DNA from: DASSUW01 sp963789005
GTDB lineage: Bacteria > Actinomycetota > Thermoleophilia > Solirubrobacterales > Solirubrobacteraceae
Reading direction: 5' to 3'
NCBI GenBank assembly: GCA_963789005.1
Contig: CAWBIZ010000009.1
Location: 142,997-206,996, forward strand
Length of the DNA: 64,000 nucleotides
Shown here one piece after another: positions 8,837 through 16,905 of the stretch. Position 1 is the stretch's first letter. Each line of letters opens with the position of its first letter. Below the pieces are notes generated by a model. That model did not search any database. It saw only the letters and a program-made list of their open reading frames with translations, and had not been told where the DNA came from. The position numbers were made by a program, and so were the translations under genes.

Positions 8837-9526
8837 ATGGCTCTCGCGTGGGTGTTCTTCAACCTCACGGGCACGCTCGTGGATCCGGCCGTGCTCGCGC
8901 AGCCGCTCGGTGACTCGAGTGAGGCCGAGGAACTGGTGCTCGACGCGCTCGACGACGGCGTCTCGATGGGGATGGCCGACGCGCTGACCGGGGAGCTGAC
9001 GCCGCTCGACGCGCTCGTCGAGGCGGCGATGCGGCGCCGGCTGCGGCTCGCGGGCGCCGAGGAGGACCTCGCGGCGGCGGCGCTCGAGCTGATGCCGACG
9101 ATGCCCGCATACCTCGAGGCCCCGGGGGCGCTCGAGTCCCTGCGCTCGCACGGCCTGAAGCTCGGCGTGCTGTCGCAGAGCTCGGTGGAGCGGAGCGACG
9201 CGGTGCTGCGCTTCGCCGGCCTGCGCGACCGGTTCGAGCTCGTCCTCAGCGCCCAGGAGGCGAGCGCGTACAAGCCCGACCCGCGCACGTACCGGATGGC
9301 GCTGCGGCGCGCCGAGGCCGGCCCCAGCGACGTCTGCTTCGTCTCGACGCACTGGTGGGACGTGGCCGGCGCCAAGCGCTGCGGCCTGCGCACCGGCTGG
9401 GTGGCGCGGCGCGAGCGCGCGCTGCTCGAGACCGTCCCTACACCCGACTACACGGGGGCCGACCTCGCCGAGGTCGCGGACGCGATCGTCAGCCGGCTGC
9501 ACCCGCGGCCGCGAGCCGCGACCTGA
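8837..9526 (+). CDS. HAD-superfamily protein of 2-haloacid-dehalogenase type, nucleophile Asp replaced by Asn
   Basis: A 229-residue protein with the haloacid dehalogenase layout: motif I region WVFFNLTGTLVDP (residues 5-17), helical cap (about 18-95), motif II VLSQSSVERSD, motif III SAYKPDPRTY with the conserved Lys, and motif IV STHWWDVAGAKRCGLRT as in L-2-haloacid dehalogenases. In motif I the catalytic aspartate (FDxxGTL in relatives) is Asn9, encoded by AAC, so ordinary Asp-ester catalysis should fail unless the residue deamidates. It could be a binding or regulatory protein. It stands alone between an unknown membrane protein and the convergent pdxT. Confidence 0.82.
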   Translation: MALAWVFFNLTGTLVDPAVLAQPLGDSSEAEELVLDALDDGVSMGMADALTGELTPLDALVEAAMRRRLRLAGAEEDLAAAALELMPTMPAYLEAPGALESLRSHGLKLGVLSQSSVERSDAVLRFAGLRDRFELVLSAQEASAYKPDPRTYRMALRRAEAGPSDVCFVSTHWWDVAGAKRCGLRTGWVARRERALLETVPTPDYTGADLAEVADAIVSRLHPRPRAAT

Positions 9527-10142
9527 CCTGCTCGAGGAAGAGCCCATGCAGGCGGGTCTCCCCCGCGATCTCGGGGTGGAAGGAGATCACCAGCAGGTTG
9601 CCCTGGCGGACCGCCACCGGATGGCCGTCGACGGCGGCCAGGACCTCGACGTCGTCGCCGCAGACCTCGACCCACGGCGCCCGGATGAACACCGCGCGTA
9701 CCGGCTTGCCGGACACGCCGGGGATCCGCAGGTCGGCCTCGAAGGAGCGGATCTGGCGGCCAAACGCGTTGCGGCGGCACTCGATGTCCATCACCCCGAG
9801 GTGCGCGCGGTCGAGCATGATCATGCCCGCGCAGGTCCCGAACACCGGCGTCCCGGAGCGGGCCAGCTCGCGCAGCGGCTCGGCGAGCCCCTCGCGCTCG
9901 ACGCCGAGCGTCATCGTCGTCGACTCGCCGCCGGGGATCACCAGCCCGTCGAGCCCTTCGAGGTCCGCGGGCACGCGCACCTCGCGCACGTCGCCGCCGA
10001 GCTCGCGCAGCACCCGGCCGTGCGCCTCGAAGTCGCCCTGGAGCGCGAGGACCCCGATCAGAGGGCCGGAGGCCCGGTTACGGTCGCCACGGACGCCGAC
10101 CGTCCCCATCAGAGGGCCGTCCGGACGAAGGCCCGGGGACAT
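9489..10142 (-). CDS. pdxT: pyridoxal 5'-phosphate synthase glutaminase subunit
   Basis: A 217-residue class I glutamine amidotransferase. Core motifs are IGVLALQGDFEAH, the Gly-rich VIPGGESTTM, the nucleophile in FGTCAGMIML (about C104), ECRRNAFGRQ, and the His/Glu pair in ISFHPEIAGE (about H189, E191). It releases ammonia from glutamine for the PdxS synthase. Its ATG overlaps the pdxS stop by one base (TGATG), as expected for a 12+12 subunit complex. Compared with typical PdxT the N-terminus carries about 30 extra residues before IGVLALQGD. These are encoded by two REP-like hairpin units, so the start may in truth be the second ATG at 10109 or a later non-ATG codon. Confidence 0.92.
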   Translation of the reverse strand: MSPGLRPDGPLMGTVGVRGDRNRASGPLIGVLALQGDFEAHGRVLRELGGDVREVRVPADLEGLDGLVIPGGESTTMTLGVEREGLAEPLRELARSGTPVFGTCAGMIMLDRAHLGVMDIECRRNAFGRQIRSFEADLRIPGVSGKPVRAVFIRAPWVEVCGDDVEVLAAVDGHPVAVRQGNLLVISFHPEIAGETRLHGLFLEQVRSRLAAAGAAG

Positions 10143-11026
10143 CACCAGCCGCGGTTGGCCAGGAGCTGCTGCTCGTCGAGCTTGCGGGTCTCGAGCGACG
10201 TCATGGCGCCGCCCAGGCCCTCCGACGCGCGCGCCACGCGTGCCGGGTCGGCGAAGTGGGTGGTGGCCTCGACGATCGCGGCCGCCCGCGTCGCCGGGTC
10301 CTCTGACTTGAAGATCCCCGAGCCCACGAACACGCCCTCGGCGCCGAGCTGCATCATCAGCGCGGCGTCGGCCGGCGTGGCGATCCCGCCCGCGCAGAAC
10401 AGCACCACCGGCAGCTTGCCGTCGCGCGCCACCTGGCGCACGAGGTCGAGCGGCGCCTGGTGCTCCTTGGCGGCCGTCGCCAGCTCGGCGTCGTCCATCA
10501 CGGTGAGCTTCTTGAGGTCGCCCTTGATGCGACGCATGTGGCGCACGGCCTCGACGATGTCGCCCGTCCCGGCCTCGCCCTTGGAGCGGATCATGGCCGC
10601 GCCCTCGGCGATCCGCCGCAGCGCCTCGCCGAGGTTCGTCGCGCCGCACACGAACGGCACCTTGAACGCCCACTTGTCGATGTGGTTGGCCTCGTCGGCC
10701 GGCGTCAGCACCTCGGACTCGTCGACGTAGTCGACCTCCAGCGCCTGCAGCACCTGCGCCTCGGCGAAGTGGCCGATCCGCGCCTTGGCCATCACCGGGA
10801 TCGAGACCTCGTCCTGGATCCCGCGGATCAGCAGCGGGTCCGACATGCGCGCCACGCCGCCGTCACGCCGGATGTCGGCCGGCACGCGCTCGAGCGCCAT
10901 CACCGCGGCGGCCCCGGCGTCCTCGGCGATCTTGGCCTGCTCGGCGTCGACCACGTCCATGATCACGCCGCCCTTGAGCATCTCGGCCAGGCCGGCCTTG
11001 ACGCGGAAAGTCGCCTCGTCGCGCAT
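10142..11026 (-). CDS. pdxS: pyridoxal 5'-phosphate synthase, synthase subunit
   Basis: A 294-residue TIM-barrel enzyme, full length for PdxS. It builds PLP from ribose 5-phosphate, glyceraldehyde 3-phosphate and PdxT-derived ammonia. The key residues fall at family numbering: D24 in GGVIMDVV, the Schiff-base lysine K81 in IPVMAKARIGH and the second lysine K149 in MIRSKGEAGTGD. The sequence MDVVDAEQAKIAEDAGA and the phosphate loop VFVGSGIFKS are also typical. Overlaps pdxT on the same message. Together they form the complete deoxyxylulose-independent vitamin B6 pathway. Confidence 0.97.
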   Translation of the reverse strand: MRDEATFRVKAGLAEMLKGGVIMDVVDAEQAKIAEDAGAAAVMALERVPADIRRDGGVARMSDPLLIRGIQDEVSIPVMAKARIGHFAEAQVLQALEVDYVDESEVLTPADEANHIDKWAFKVPFVCGATNLGEALRRIAEGAAMIRSKGEAGTGDIVEAVRHMRRIKGDLKKLTVMDDAELATAAKEHQAPLDLVRQVARDGKLPVVLFCAGGIATPADAALMMQLGAEGVFVGSGIFKSEDPATRAAAIVEATTHFADPARVARASEGLGGAMTSLETRKLDEQQLLANRGW

Positions 11027-11062
11027 ACGCGAAGCAGGATAGCCGCGCTCTAGGCTCGATTG

Positions 11063-11533
11063 GTGCGGTTAACGACCGTCTTCGAGGAGCGCTACTGGTA
11101 CCCGGACGACGGCGGCCAGGTGTGGATCGCCGGCTACACGCCGGTCGACGCCGACGGCCGCTACCTCGCCCGTGACGCGCCGGAGCTCACCGCGCGCCGG
11201 CTGCGGGTGTGTGGCGTGGCGGGAGCGGCCGTGCACCACGCCGAGGCGCTCGCGGCCGACGCCGCCGCGCCCGGCGCTCCGCTGGAGCTGCGGCGGGAGC
11301 CGGACAACCCGCACGACGCCAACGCCATCGCCGTGCTCGCGGGCGGCGCCCAGGTCGGTTGGGTGCCGCGCGAGGTCGCGGCCGAGCTGGCCGGCGAGCT
11401 CGACGCCGGCAAGCCCTGGTCGGCCGTCGTGCTGCGCGAGCTGCGGCCCTCCCCGCGCGACCCGCGCAAGGGCATCACCATGCTGCTCGCGCCAGATCGC
11501 GAGCTCCAGCTCGAGAGCTCGCGGGCTACTTGA
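11063..11533 (+). CDS. HIRAN-domain protein
   Basis: A 156-residue soluble protein whose central part VCGVAGAAVHHAEALA, then PLELRREPDNPHDANAIAVL and GAQVGWVPREVAAELA (about residues 50-120), is a HIRAN domain. These domains, best known from HIP116/Rad5 helicases, bind single-stranded DNA 3' ends; stand-alone bacterial copies are suspected of DNA-repair or restart roles. The N-terminal 45 residues (RYWYPDDGGQVWIAGY) are not recognised. TTG 11060 directly precedes the GTG start chosen. The gene converges on the RpiR regulator with an 8-bp overlap of 3' ends. Confidence 0.85.
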   Translation: MRLTTVFEERYWYPDDGGQVWIAGYTPVDADGRYLARDAPELTARRLRVCGVAGAAVHHAEALAADAAAPGAPLELRREPDNPHDANAIAVLAGGAQVGWVPREVAAELAGELDAGKPWSAVVLRELRPSPRDPRKGITMLLAPDRELQLESSRAT

Positions 11534-12392
11534 GCTTGAAGGCCCGGATGCGGTCGTCGTACTGCGCCGCGTCGCGCGAGTAGACGCCGTAGGCCAGCGC
11601 CTGGATCAGCGACAGCAGGCCGGCGTGCGAGCGCACGAAGGCCGGGGAGTTCGACGAGTAGTAGAGCGTCCGCTCGGACAGCTTCGAGACCTCGGAGAGC
11701 GTGGCGTCGACGATCGCCAGCGTGTGCGCCTTGCGGTGGCGGGCGATCTTCATCGCGCGTACCACGAGCGGGTGCGGGCGGCCGGCCGACAGCCCGATCA
11801 CGAGCGTCCCCTCGTCGATCCGCCCGAGCCGCGAGAGCGCCTCCTGCGAGGGCGACGCCGCCAGCTCGGCGCGGATGTCGAGCAGCATCAGCAGGTGGCG
11901 CAGGTAGGAGGCGAAGAACGCCATCTGGTCGGTGCCGGCGATCAGCAGGCGGCTCGCGGTGGCGATCGCCTCGATCGCGCCGTCGACCTCGGAGCGCGAC
12001 ACCTTGCGGGCCGTCTCCTCGACGTTCACGTGGTCGGCGGCCACCGCCTGCTCGAACGCGGTCTGGTCGAGCGAGAACAGCGGCGCGGCCTCGAAGCCGG
12101 CCGGCGCGCTCGCGCGGTGGTGGTGGCGGTACTCCTCGCGCGCCGCCTCCTGCAGCTCGGGGAAGCCCTCGAAGCCGAGCGCCTGCGAGAACCGCACCAC
12201 CGTCGACGAGGACGTGCTCGCGCGCCGGGCCAGCTCCTCGGCGGTGTGGAAGGCGACCTCGTCCAGATGGTCGACGACGTACTGCGCGACGTCCTTCTGC
12301 GAGCGGGAGAACTCGTCGAAGCGCGACGAGATGTACGCGGAGAGCGTCTGGTGTCCGCGCGCGGCGGTGGGCATCGTGGCGGTCCTCGGCAT
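11526..12392 (-). CDS. RpiR/MurR-family transcriptional regulator
   Basis: About 288 residues with the two-domain RpiR plan. The N-terminal helix-turn-helix spans residues 15-90 (FSRSQKDVAQYVVDHLDEVA, TAEELARRASTSSSTVVRFS, LGFEGFPEL) and a C-terminal SIS sugar-phosphate-binding fold spans about 130-265. The SIS core is unusual in having GLSAGRPHPLVVRAMKIAR where GxSGxT is common, so the ligand may differ. Such proteins sense phosphosugars and control sugar catabolism genes, but no sugar operon adjoins this one. Starts at 12392 (MPRTATMPTAARG) and 12374 are both possible. It diverges from rfbC with a 45-base gap that could hold its operator. Confidence 0.88.
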   Translation of the reverse strand: MPRTATMPTAARGHQTLSAYISSRFDEFSRSQKDVAQYVVDHLDEVAFHTAEELARRASTSSSTVVRFSQALGFEGFPELQEAAREEYRHHHRASAPAGFEAAPLFSLDQTAFEQAVAADHVNVEETARKVSRSEVDGAIEAIATASRLLIAGTDQMAFFASYLRHLLMLLDIRAELAASPSQEALSRLGRIDEGTLVIGLSAGRPHPLVVRAMKIARHRKAHTLAIVDATLSEVSKLSERTLYYSSNSPAFVRSHAGLLSLIQALAYGVYSRDAAQYDDRIRAFKLK

Positions 12393-12437
12393 GGCTCCGC
12401 GTCTTTCGACGGCGGCGTCATAACCTCCTCCCCGCTT

Positions 12438-12989
12438 ATGGAGCGACTCCCTACGAGGCTCAAGGGACTGGCCCTGCTCGCCCCCGCGTTGCACGGCGAC
12501 GAGCGCGGGTTCTTCATGGAGACGTTCCGGGCCGACGGATGGAGCGCGGAAGGCGTGGCCACGGAGTTCGTGCAGGACAACCACTCGCGCTCGCGGCGCG
12601 GCACGCTGCGCGGGATGCACTTCCAGACCTCGCCGGGCCAGGGCAAGCTCGTGCGCGTGGCCCGCGGGCGGGTGCTCGACGTCGTCGTCGACGTCCGGCG
12701 CGGCTCCGAGACGTTCGGCGAGTGGGAGTCGTTCGAGCTCGACGACGAGCGCGCGCTGCAGCTGTGGATCCCGGTCGGCTTCGCCCACGGCTTCTGCGTG
12801 CTGTCCGACGTCGCCGACTTCGTCTACAAGGTCACGAGCTACTACGACGGCGCGACCGAGTCGGGCTTCTCGTTCGCCGACCCCGACGTGGGCATCGAGT
12901 GGCCGGACGTCGAGCTGATCTACTCCGAGCGCGACCGCACGGCGCCGCGGTTGGCCGAGATCGCCGGCTCGCTGCCGTTCTCCGTGTGA
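12438..12989 (+). CDS. rfbC: dTDP-4-dehydrorhamnose 3,5-epimerase
   Basis: A 183-residue cupin epimerase of normal length that converts dTDP-4-keto-6-deoxyglucose to dTDP-4-keto-L-rhamnose. Motifs are LHGDERGFFMETFR, QDNHSRSRRGTLRGMHFQ with catalytic His61, GRVLDVVVDVRRGS, and IPVGFAHGFCVLSD with the downstream Tyr region VYKVTSYYD. The other rhamnose genes (rfbA, rfbB, rfbD) are not in the window. The stop overlaps the GTG of the GluQ-RS gene, an unusual neighbour for rhamnose synthesis. Confidence 0.93.
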   Translation: MERLPTRLKGLALLAPALHGDERGFFMETFRADGWSAEGVATEFVQDNHSRSRRGTLRGMHFQTSPGQGKLVRVARGRVLDVVVDVRRGSETFGEWESFELDDERALQLWIPVGFAHGFCVLSDVADFVYKVTSYYDGATESGFSFADPDVGIEWPDVELIYSERDRTAPRLAEIAGSLPFSV

Positions 12990-13864
12990 AGGGCCGCTTC
13001 GCGCCCAGCCCGACGGGCACGCTCCACCTCGGCAACCTGCGGACCGCGCTGCTGGCCTGGCTGTTCGCCCGCTCGGCGGGCAGCGGCTTCCTCGTGCGCA
13101 TGGAGGACCTCGACGCGGGCCGCGTCCGGCAGGGCGTCGCCGAGGAGCAGCTGGCCGACCTCGCCGCGATCGGGATCGACTGGGACGCCGGGGTGGCGTA
13201 CCAGTCGGCACGCGGGGACCGCTATGCCGCGGCCATCGAGCAGCTGCGCGCCGGCGGCCGCCTCTACGAGTGCTTCTGCACGCGGGCCGAGATCCGGGAG
13301 GCAGCGTCGGCGCCGCACGGCCCGCTGCCGGAAGGCCACTATCCCGGCACCTGCCTGCGGCTCACAGAGGCCGAGCTGGAGGCGCGGCGGGCGACGCGAC
13401 CGCCGGCCCTGCGGGTACGCGCCGGCGGTGAGCGCGTCGGATTCGTCGACCGCCTGCACGGCGACGTCGAGGGCGTGGTCGACGACTTCGTGGTGCGCCG
13501 CAACGACGGGGCGGTCGCCTACAACCTGGCGGTCGTGGTCGACGACGCCGCCCAGGGCGTCGAGGAGGTCGTGCGCGGCGACGACCTGCTCGACTCGACG
13601 CCGCGGCATCTGTTCCTCGCGCGGGCGCTCGGCCTTCCCGAGCTGTCGTACGCCCACGTGCCGCTGGTGCTCGGCCCGGACGGCGCGCGGCTCGCCAAGC
13701 GCCACGGGGACGTGACGCTGCGGGAGGTGCCCGCGCCCGCGGCCCGCGCATGGATGCTGCGCAGCCTCGGCCTGCCAGCCGATCTCCAGCCCAGCCGATT
13801 TCGATCCCTCGGCCTTGCCACGCGTGGCCACGCGCTTCACCGGAACGTAGAATCGCGCGTACCA
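12986..13864 (+). CDS. gluQRS: glutamyl-Q tRNA(Asp) synthetase, no stop codon before the next gene
   Basis: About 293 codons of a GluRS-like catalytic domain lacking an anticodon-binding domain. GRFAPSPTGTLHLGNLRTAL carries the HIGH-type motif. A zinc site is formed by C96, C98 (YECFCTRAEI), Y119 and C123 (GHYPGTC), the mark of GluQ-RS, which glutamylates queuosine in tRNA(Asp). GARLAKRHGDV is the KMSKS-like loop. The frame has no stop: it runs on into the LuxR-type protein that begins MFVGRERER at 13865, giving one 1222-codon open frame. The usual C-terminal tail of the family is replaced by unfamiliar sequence from about residue 262, so the gene end is either damaged or truly fused. Confidence 0.82.
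13817..13853 (+). promoter_or_regulatory. putative promoter/operator of the LuxR-type regulator gene
   Basis: GCCACGCGTGGC at 13817-13828 is a perfect 12-bp palindrome. A -10-like TAGAAT lies at 13848-13853, 11 bases before the ATG at 13865. That geometry suits a leaderless or very short-leader transcript and an operator just upstream of the core promoter. No convincing -35 hexamer is visible. The assignment is inference from spacing and symmetry. Confidence 0.4.
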
Positions 13865-16654
13865 ATGTTCGTCGGACGCGAACGCGAACGGGCACGGATC
13901 GACCGGTTGCTGGAAGGAGCGCGTGGAGGGGTGAGCGGTGCGCTGCTCCTGCACGGCGAGGCGGGCATCGGGAAGACCGCGCTCATGCGCTGGGCCATCG
14001 GCCGGGCGACCGGCATGCGGGTGCTGCGCGCCCGCGGGATCGAGACGGAGTCCGACATCCCGTTCGCCGGCCTGGCCGAGCTCGTCAGCCCGCTGCTGGA
14101 CCGCCTCGACGCGATCCCGGAGGTGCAGGCGCGGGCGCTGCGCGGCGCGCTCGCCCTCGGGCCGGCCACCCCGCACGACCGCTTCACGGTCCCGGCCGGC
14201 CTGCTCAGCCTGCTCGGCGTCGCCGCCGAGGAACAGCCGGTGCTCGCCGCGGTCGACGACGCCCAGTGGCTCGACGAGCCGTCGCTCGAGGCCTTGCTGT
14301 TCGCCGGGCGGCGGCTGGAGGCGGAGGGCATCGCGATGCTCGGGTCGCTGCGCGACGGCACGACCGCCGCCGCGCTCGAGGTTCCCTGGCTGGAGCGGCT
14401 GCGGATCTCGCCGCTGGCCGACGACGAGGCCCGCGAGCTGCTCTCGGCCACGCACAGCGAGCGGCTGGCGCCGTCGGTCGCGGACCGGCTGGTGAGCACG
14501 GCCGCGGGGAACCCGCTGGCGCTGCTCGAGATCCCGCGCCAGCTCTCAGACGGCCAGCGGGCGGGGCGCGAGCCGCTCGAGGAGCCCCTGCGGCCGGGCA
14601 CCGGGGTCGAGCGGGCGTTCCGCCGCGCGCTCGACGCGCTCGACGGCGACGCCCGCCGCGCGCTGCTCGTCGCCGCCACCGCACACACCGGCCGGCTCGA
14701 CGTGATCGAGCCCGCGCTGCGCGAGGCCGGTCTCTCACAGGAGCACCTGCTGGCGGCACAGACGGCGCGGCTGATCACGGTGGCCGACGGCGAGGTCGAC
14801 TTCCGCCACCCGCTGCTGCGCTCGACCGCCTACCACGCCACCGGCGGCGCCGACCGGCGGGCCGCGCACGCCGCCCTGGCAGCCACGGCGCCCGAGGGCA
14901 GCCCGGAGCGCGCCTGGCACCTCGCCGCCTGCGCGGTGGCGCCCGACGAGGGTGTTGCGGCAGCGCTCGAGGCGGCGGCGCTCGACGCCCGGGGGCGCGG
15001 CGCGCACGCCACCGCGGCGCGCGACTTCGGCCGCGCCGCCCAGCTCACCCCGGATGACGAGCCGCGGGCGCGGCGGCTGCTCGAGGCGGCCACCGACGCC
15101 ACGCGCTCGGGCGAGCCCGACCGCGCATTCGCCCTGCTCGGCGACGCGTCGCGGCTGGCGACCGACCCGCTGCTCGCCGCCGACGTCCAGCGCATGACCG
15201 GGCACGTGGAGATGCGGCGCGGCTCGCCGCTGGTGGCCTACGAGCTGCTCGTGGCCGAGGCCGAGCGCGTCCGCTCGCGCGACCCGCGGCGGGCCGCCGC
15301 GATGTTCCTCGAGGCGTCCGTGACGCACATGATCACCGGCGACATGCACGCGTTGATCGCCACCGCCGAGCGCGCGCGGGCGCTGGCCACGTCCGCCGAC
15401 CCGGCGGTGGAGCTGCTCGCCACCGCGGTGATCGGCGAGGCGTACCTCGCGCTCGGCGACGTCGAGCAGGGCGACGCGCTGCTCACGGTCTGCGAGCCGT
15501 ACCTGCTCGAGGGCGACCCGCTGGCGATCGTCGAGGTCGTGGGCATGGCCGCTCACTCGGCGGTCTGGATCGAGAAGTTCGACCGCGCGCAGCGGATCTT
15601 CGACCGCCTGATCGCCGCCGCCCGCGACGCCAGCGCGGTCAGCGCGCTGATCTACCCGCTCGCCGCCCGCTCGCACCTCGAGTTCCGGCTGGGGCGCTGG
15701 GCGACGGCCCGCGCGCAGGCCACGGAGTCGGTCGAGCTGGCGCAGGACACCGGCCAGCAGGCACTGCTCACGCACAGCCTCGCTGCGCTCGCCCACGTCG
15801 AGGCGGCGATGGGCCTGCAGGACGAGTGCCGCGCCCACGTCGTCGAGGGCCTGGCGCTCGTGTCGCGCTTCCAGGGCGACGCCCTGGGCGCGTACCTGCA
15901 CGGCGCGCTGGGGCTGCTCGAGCTCGGGCTCGGCCGCATCCCCGAGGCGATCACGGAGCTCGAGGAGACCCAGCGGATCGCCGACCGGCTGCAGATGCAG
16001 CCGTCGCTCGTGATGTCGACGCCGGACCTCGCCGAGGCCTACGCGCGCACTGGACGGCGCGACGACGCGCTCGCGCTGCTCGACGGCTTCGAGGCCGCGG
16101 GCCGCCGCGCCCGCTCGCGCTGGACGGAGGCCGCCACCGGCCGCCTGCGCGCGCTATTGGGGCCCGACGCCGAGGTGCGGCCGCGGTTCGAGGCCGCGCT
16201 GGCGGTGCACGACGGCCTGCCGATGCCGTTCGAGCGCGCCCGCACGCTGCTCTGCTTCGGCGAGCGCCTCCGGCGCGCACGCCAGCGGGCGGAGGCGCGG
16301 CAGCCCTTGAAGGAGGCGTTGGAGACGTTCGAGCGGCTGGGCGCGCGCGGCTGGGCCGAGCGCACGCGGACCGAGCTGCGAGCGACCGGCGAGCAACAGG
16401 CGCGGCGCGCGGAGACGGCCGCCGAGCAGCTCACGCCGCACGAGCTGCAGATCGCGGTCCTCGTGGCACAGGGCATGACGAACCGCGAGGCGGCCGCCGC
16501 GCTCTTCCTGTCACCGAAGACGATCGAGTACCACCTCGGCCAGATCTACCGCAAGCTCGACGTCCGCGGCCGAGCCCAGCTCGCCCGGCTGATGGCGATG
16601 GAGCTGCCCGAGGGCGAGCGCGACCCGTCGGTCCTGGCCGAGGCGATGGGCTGA
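13865..16654 (+). CDS. LuxR-family regulator with AAA-type ATPase domain (large ATP-binding, MalT-like)
   Basis: A 929-residue regulator counted from ATG 13865. The N-terminal ATPase part has Walker A LLHGEAGIGKTALMRW (about 28-43) and Walker B VLAAVDDAQWLDEPS (about 130-145). A long TPR-like helical middle region follows, and the C-terminal LuxR helix-turn-helix spans about 855-915 (LTPHELQIAVLVAQGMTNRE, LFLSPKTIEYHLGQIYRKLD). It is transcription activator-like; the inducer is unknown. The reading frame is open upstream into gluQRS, but the bases just before this ATG carry a perfect 12-bp palindrome and a TAGAAT -10-like hexamer. An independent, possibly leaderless transcript is therefore likely. 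Confidence 0.88.
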   Translation: MFVGRERERARIDRLLEGARGGVSGALLLHGEAGIGKTALMRWAIGRATGMRVLRARGIETESDIPFAGLAELVSPLLDRLDAIPEVQARALRGALALGPATPHDRFTVPAGLLSLLGVAAEEQPVLAAVDDAQWLDEPSLEALLFAGRRLEAEGIAMLGSLRDGTTAAALEVPWLERLRISPLADDEARELLSATHSERLAPSVADRLVSTAAGNPLALLEIPRQLSDGQRAGREPLEEPLRPGTGVERAFRRALDALDGDARRALLVAATAHTGRLDVIEPALREAGLSQEHLLAAQTARLITVADGEVDFRHPLLRSTAYHATGGADRRAAHAALAATAPEGSPERAWHLAACAVAPDEGVAAALEAAALDARGRGAHATAARDFGRAAQLTPDDEPRARRLLEAATDATRSGEPDRAFALLGDASRLATDPLLAADVQRMTGHVEMRRGSPLVAYELLVAEAERVRSRDPRRAAAMFLEASVTHMITGDMHALIATAERARALATSADPAVELLATAVIGEAYLALGDVEQGDALLTVCEPYLLEGDPLAIVEVVGMAAHSAVWIEKFDRAQRIFDRLIAAARDASAVSALIYPLAARSHLEFRLGRWATARAQATESVELAQDTGQQALLTHSLAALAHVEAAMGLQDECRAHVVEGLALVSRFQGDALGAYLHGALGLLELGLGRIPEAITELEETQRIADRLQMQPSLVMSTPDLAEAYARTGRRDDALALLDGFEAAGRRARSRWTEAATGRLRALLGPDAEVRPRFEAALAVHDGLPMPFERARTLLCFGERLRRARQRAEARQPLKEALETFERLGARGWAERTRTELRATGEQQARRAETAAEQLTPHELQIAVLVAQGMTNREAAAALFLSPKTIEYHLGQIYRKLDVRGRAQLARLMAMELPEGERDPSVLAEAMG

Positions 16655-16670
16655 CGCCGGGAGCAACGTC

Positions 16671-16899
16671 AACGTCAACTGCGGCTGGGTAAGGGAGCGA
16701 GGGAGCCGGCCGGGTCGGTCGAGCCTCAGGCGGGCGGTCAAGGCGGGATTACGTGGCAATCGACGTGGCGTGAAGCATCGATTGACACGTTGATGCTCCA
16801 GACGAGCACTTACGTGTCAATGGGCGATCGGACCCGCACCGATTGACACGAAACCCCGGCTTGACCAGCCTCCCTACCTACCCAGCCGCAGTTGACGTT
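16671..16899. repeat. MITE/BIME-like palindromic element with terminal inverted repeats
   Basis: A non-coding 229-bp stretch between two convergent genes. Its ends are a perfect 21-bp inverted repeat (16671-16691 against 16879-16899; key bases AACGTCAACTGCGGCTGGGTA), extended by AGGGAG after a 3-bp gap. Inside, a motif close to CGTGTCAATCG occurs four times in alternating orientation: near 16754, 16780-16790 reversed, 16813-16821, and 16840-16850 reversed. The two halves also align as an imperfect palindrome, including GGTCAAG followed by CGGG. There is no transposase and no obvious target duplication. This fits a non-autonomous mobile element or a BIME-like repeat; it could also act as a bidirectional terminator. 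Confidence 0.75.
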
Positions 16900-16905
16900 C
16901 GCCGG

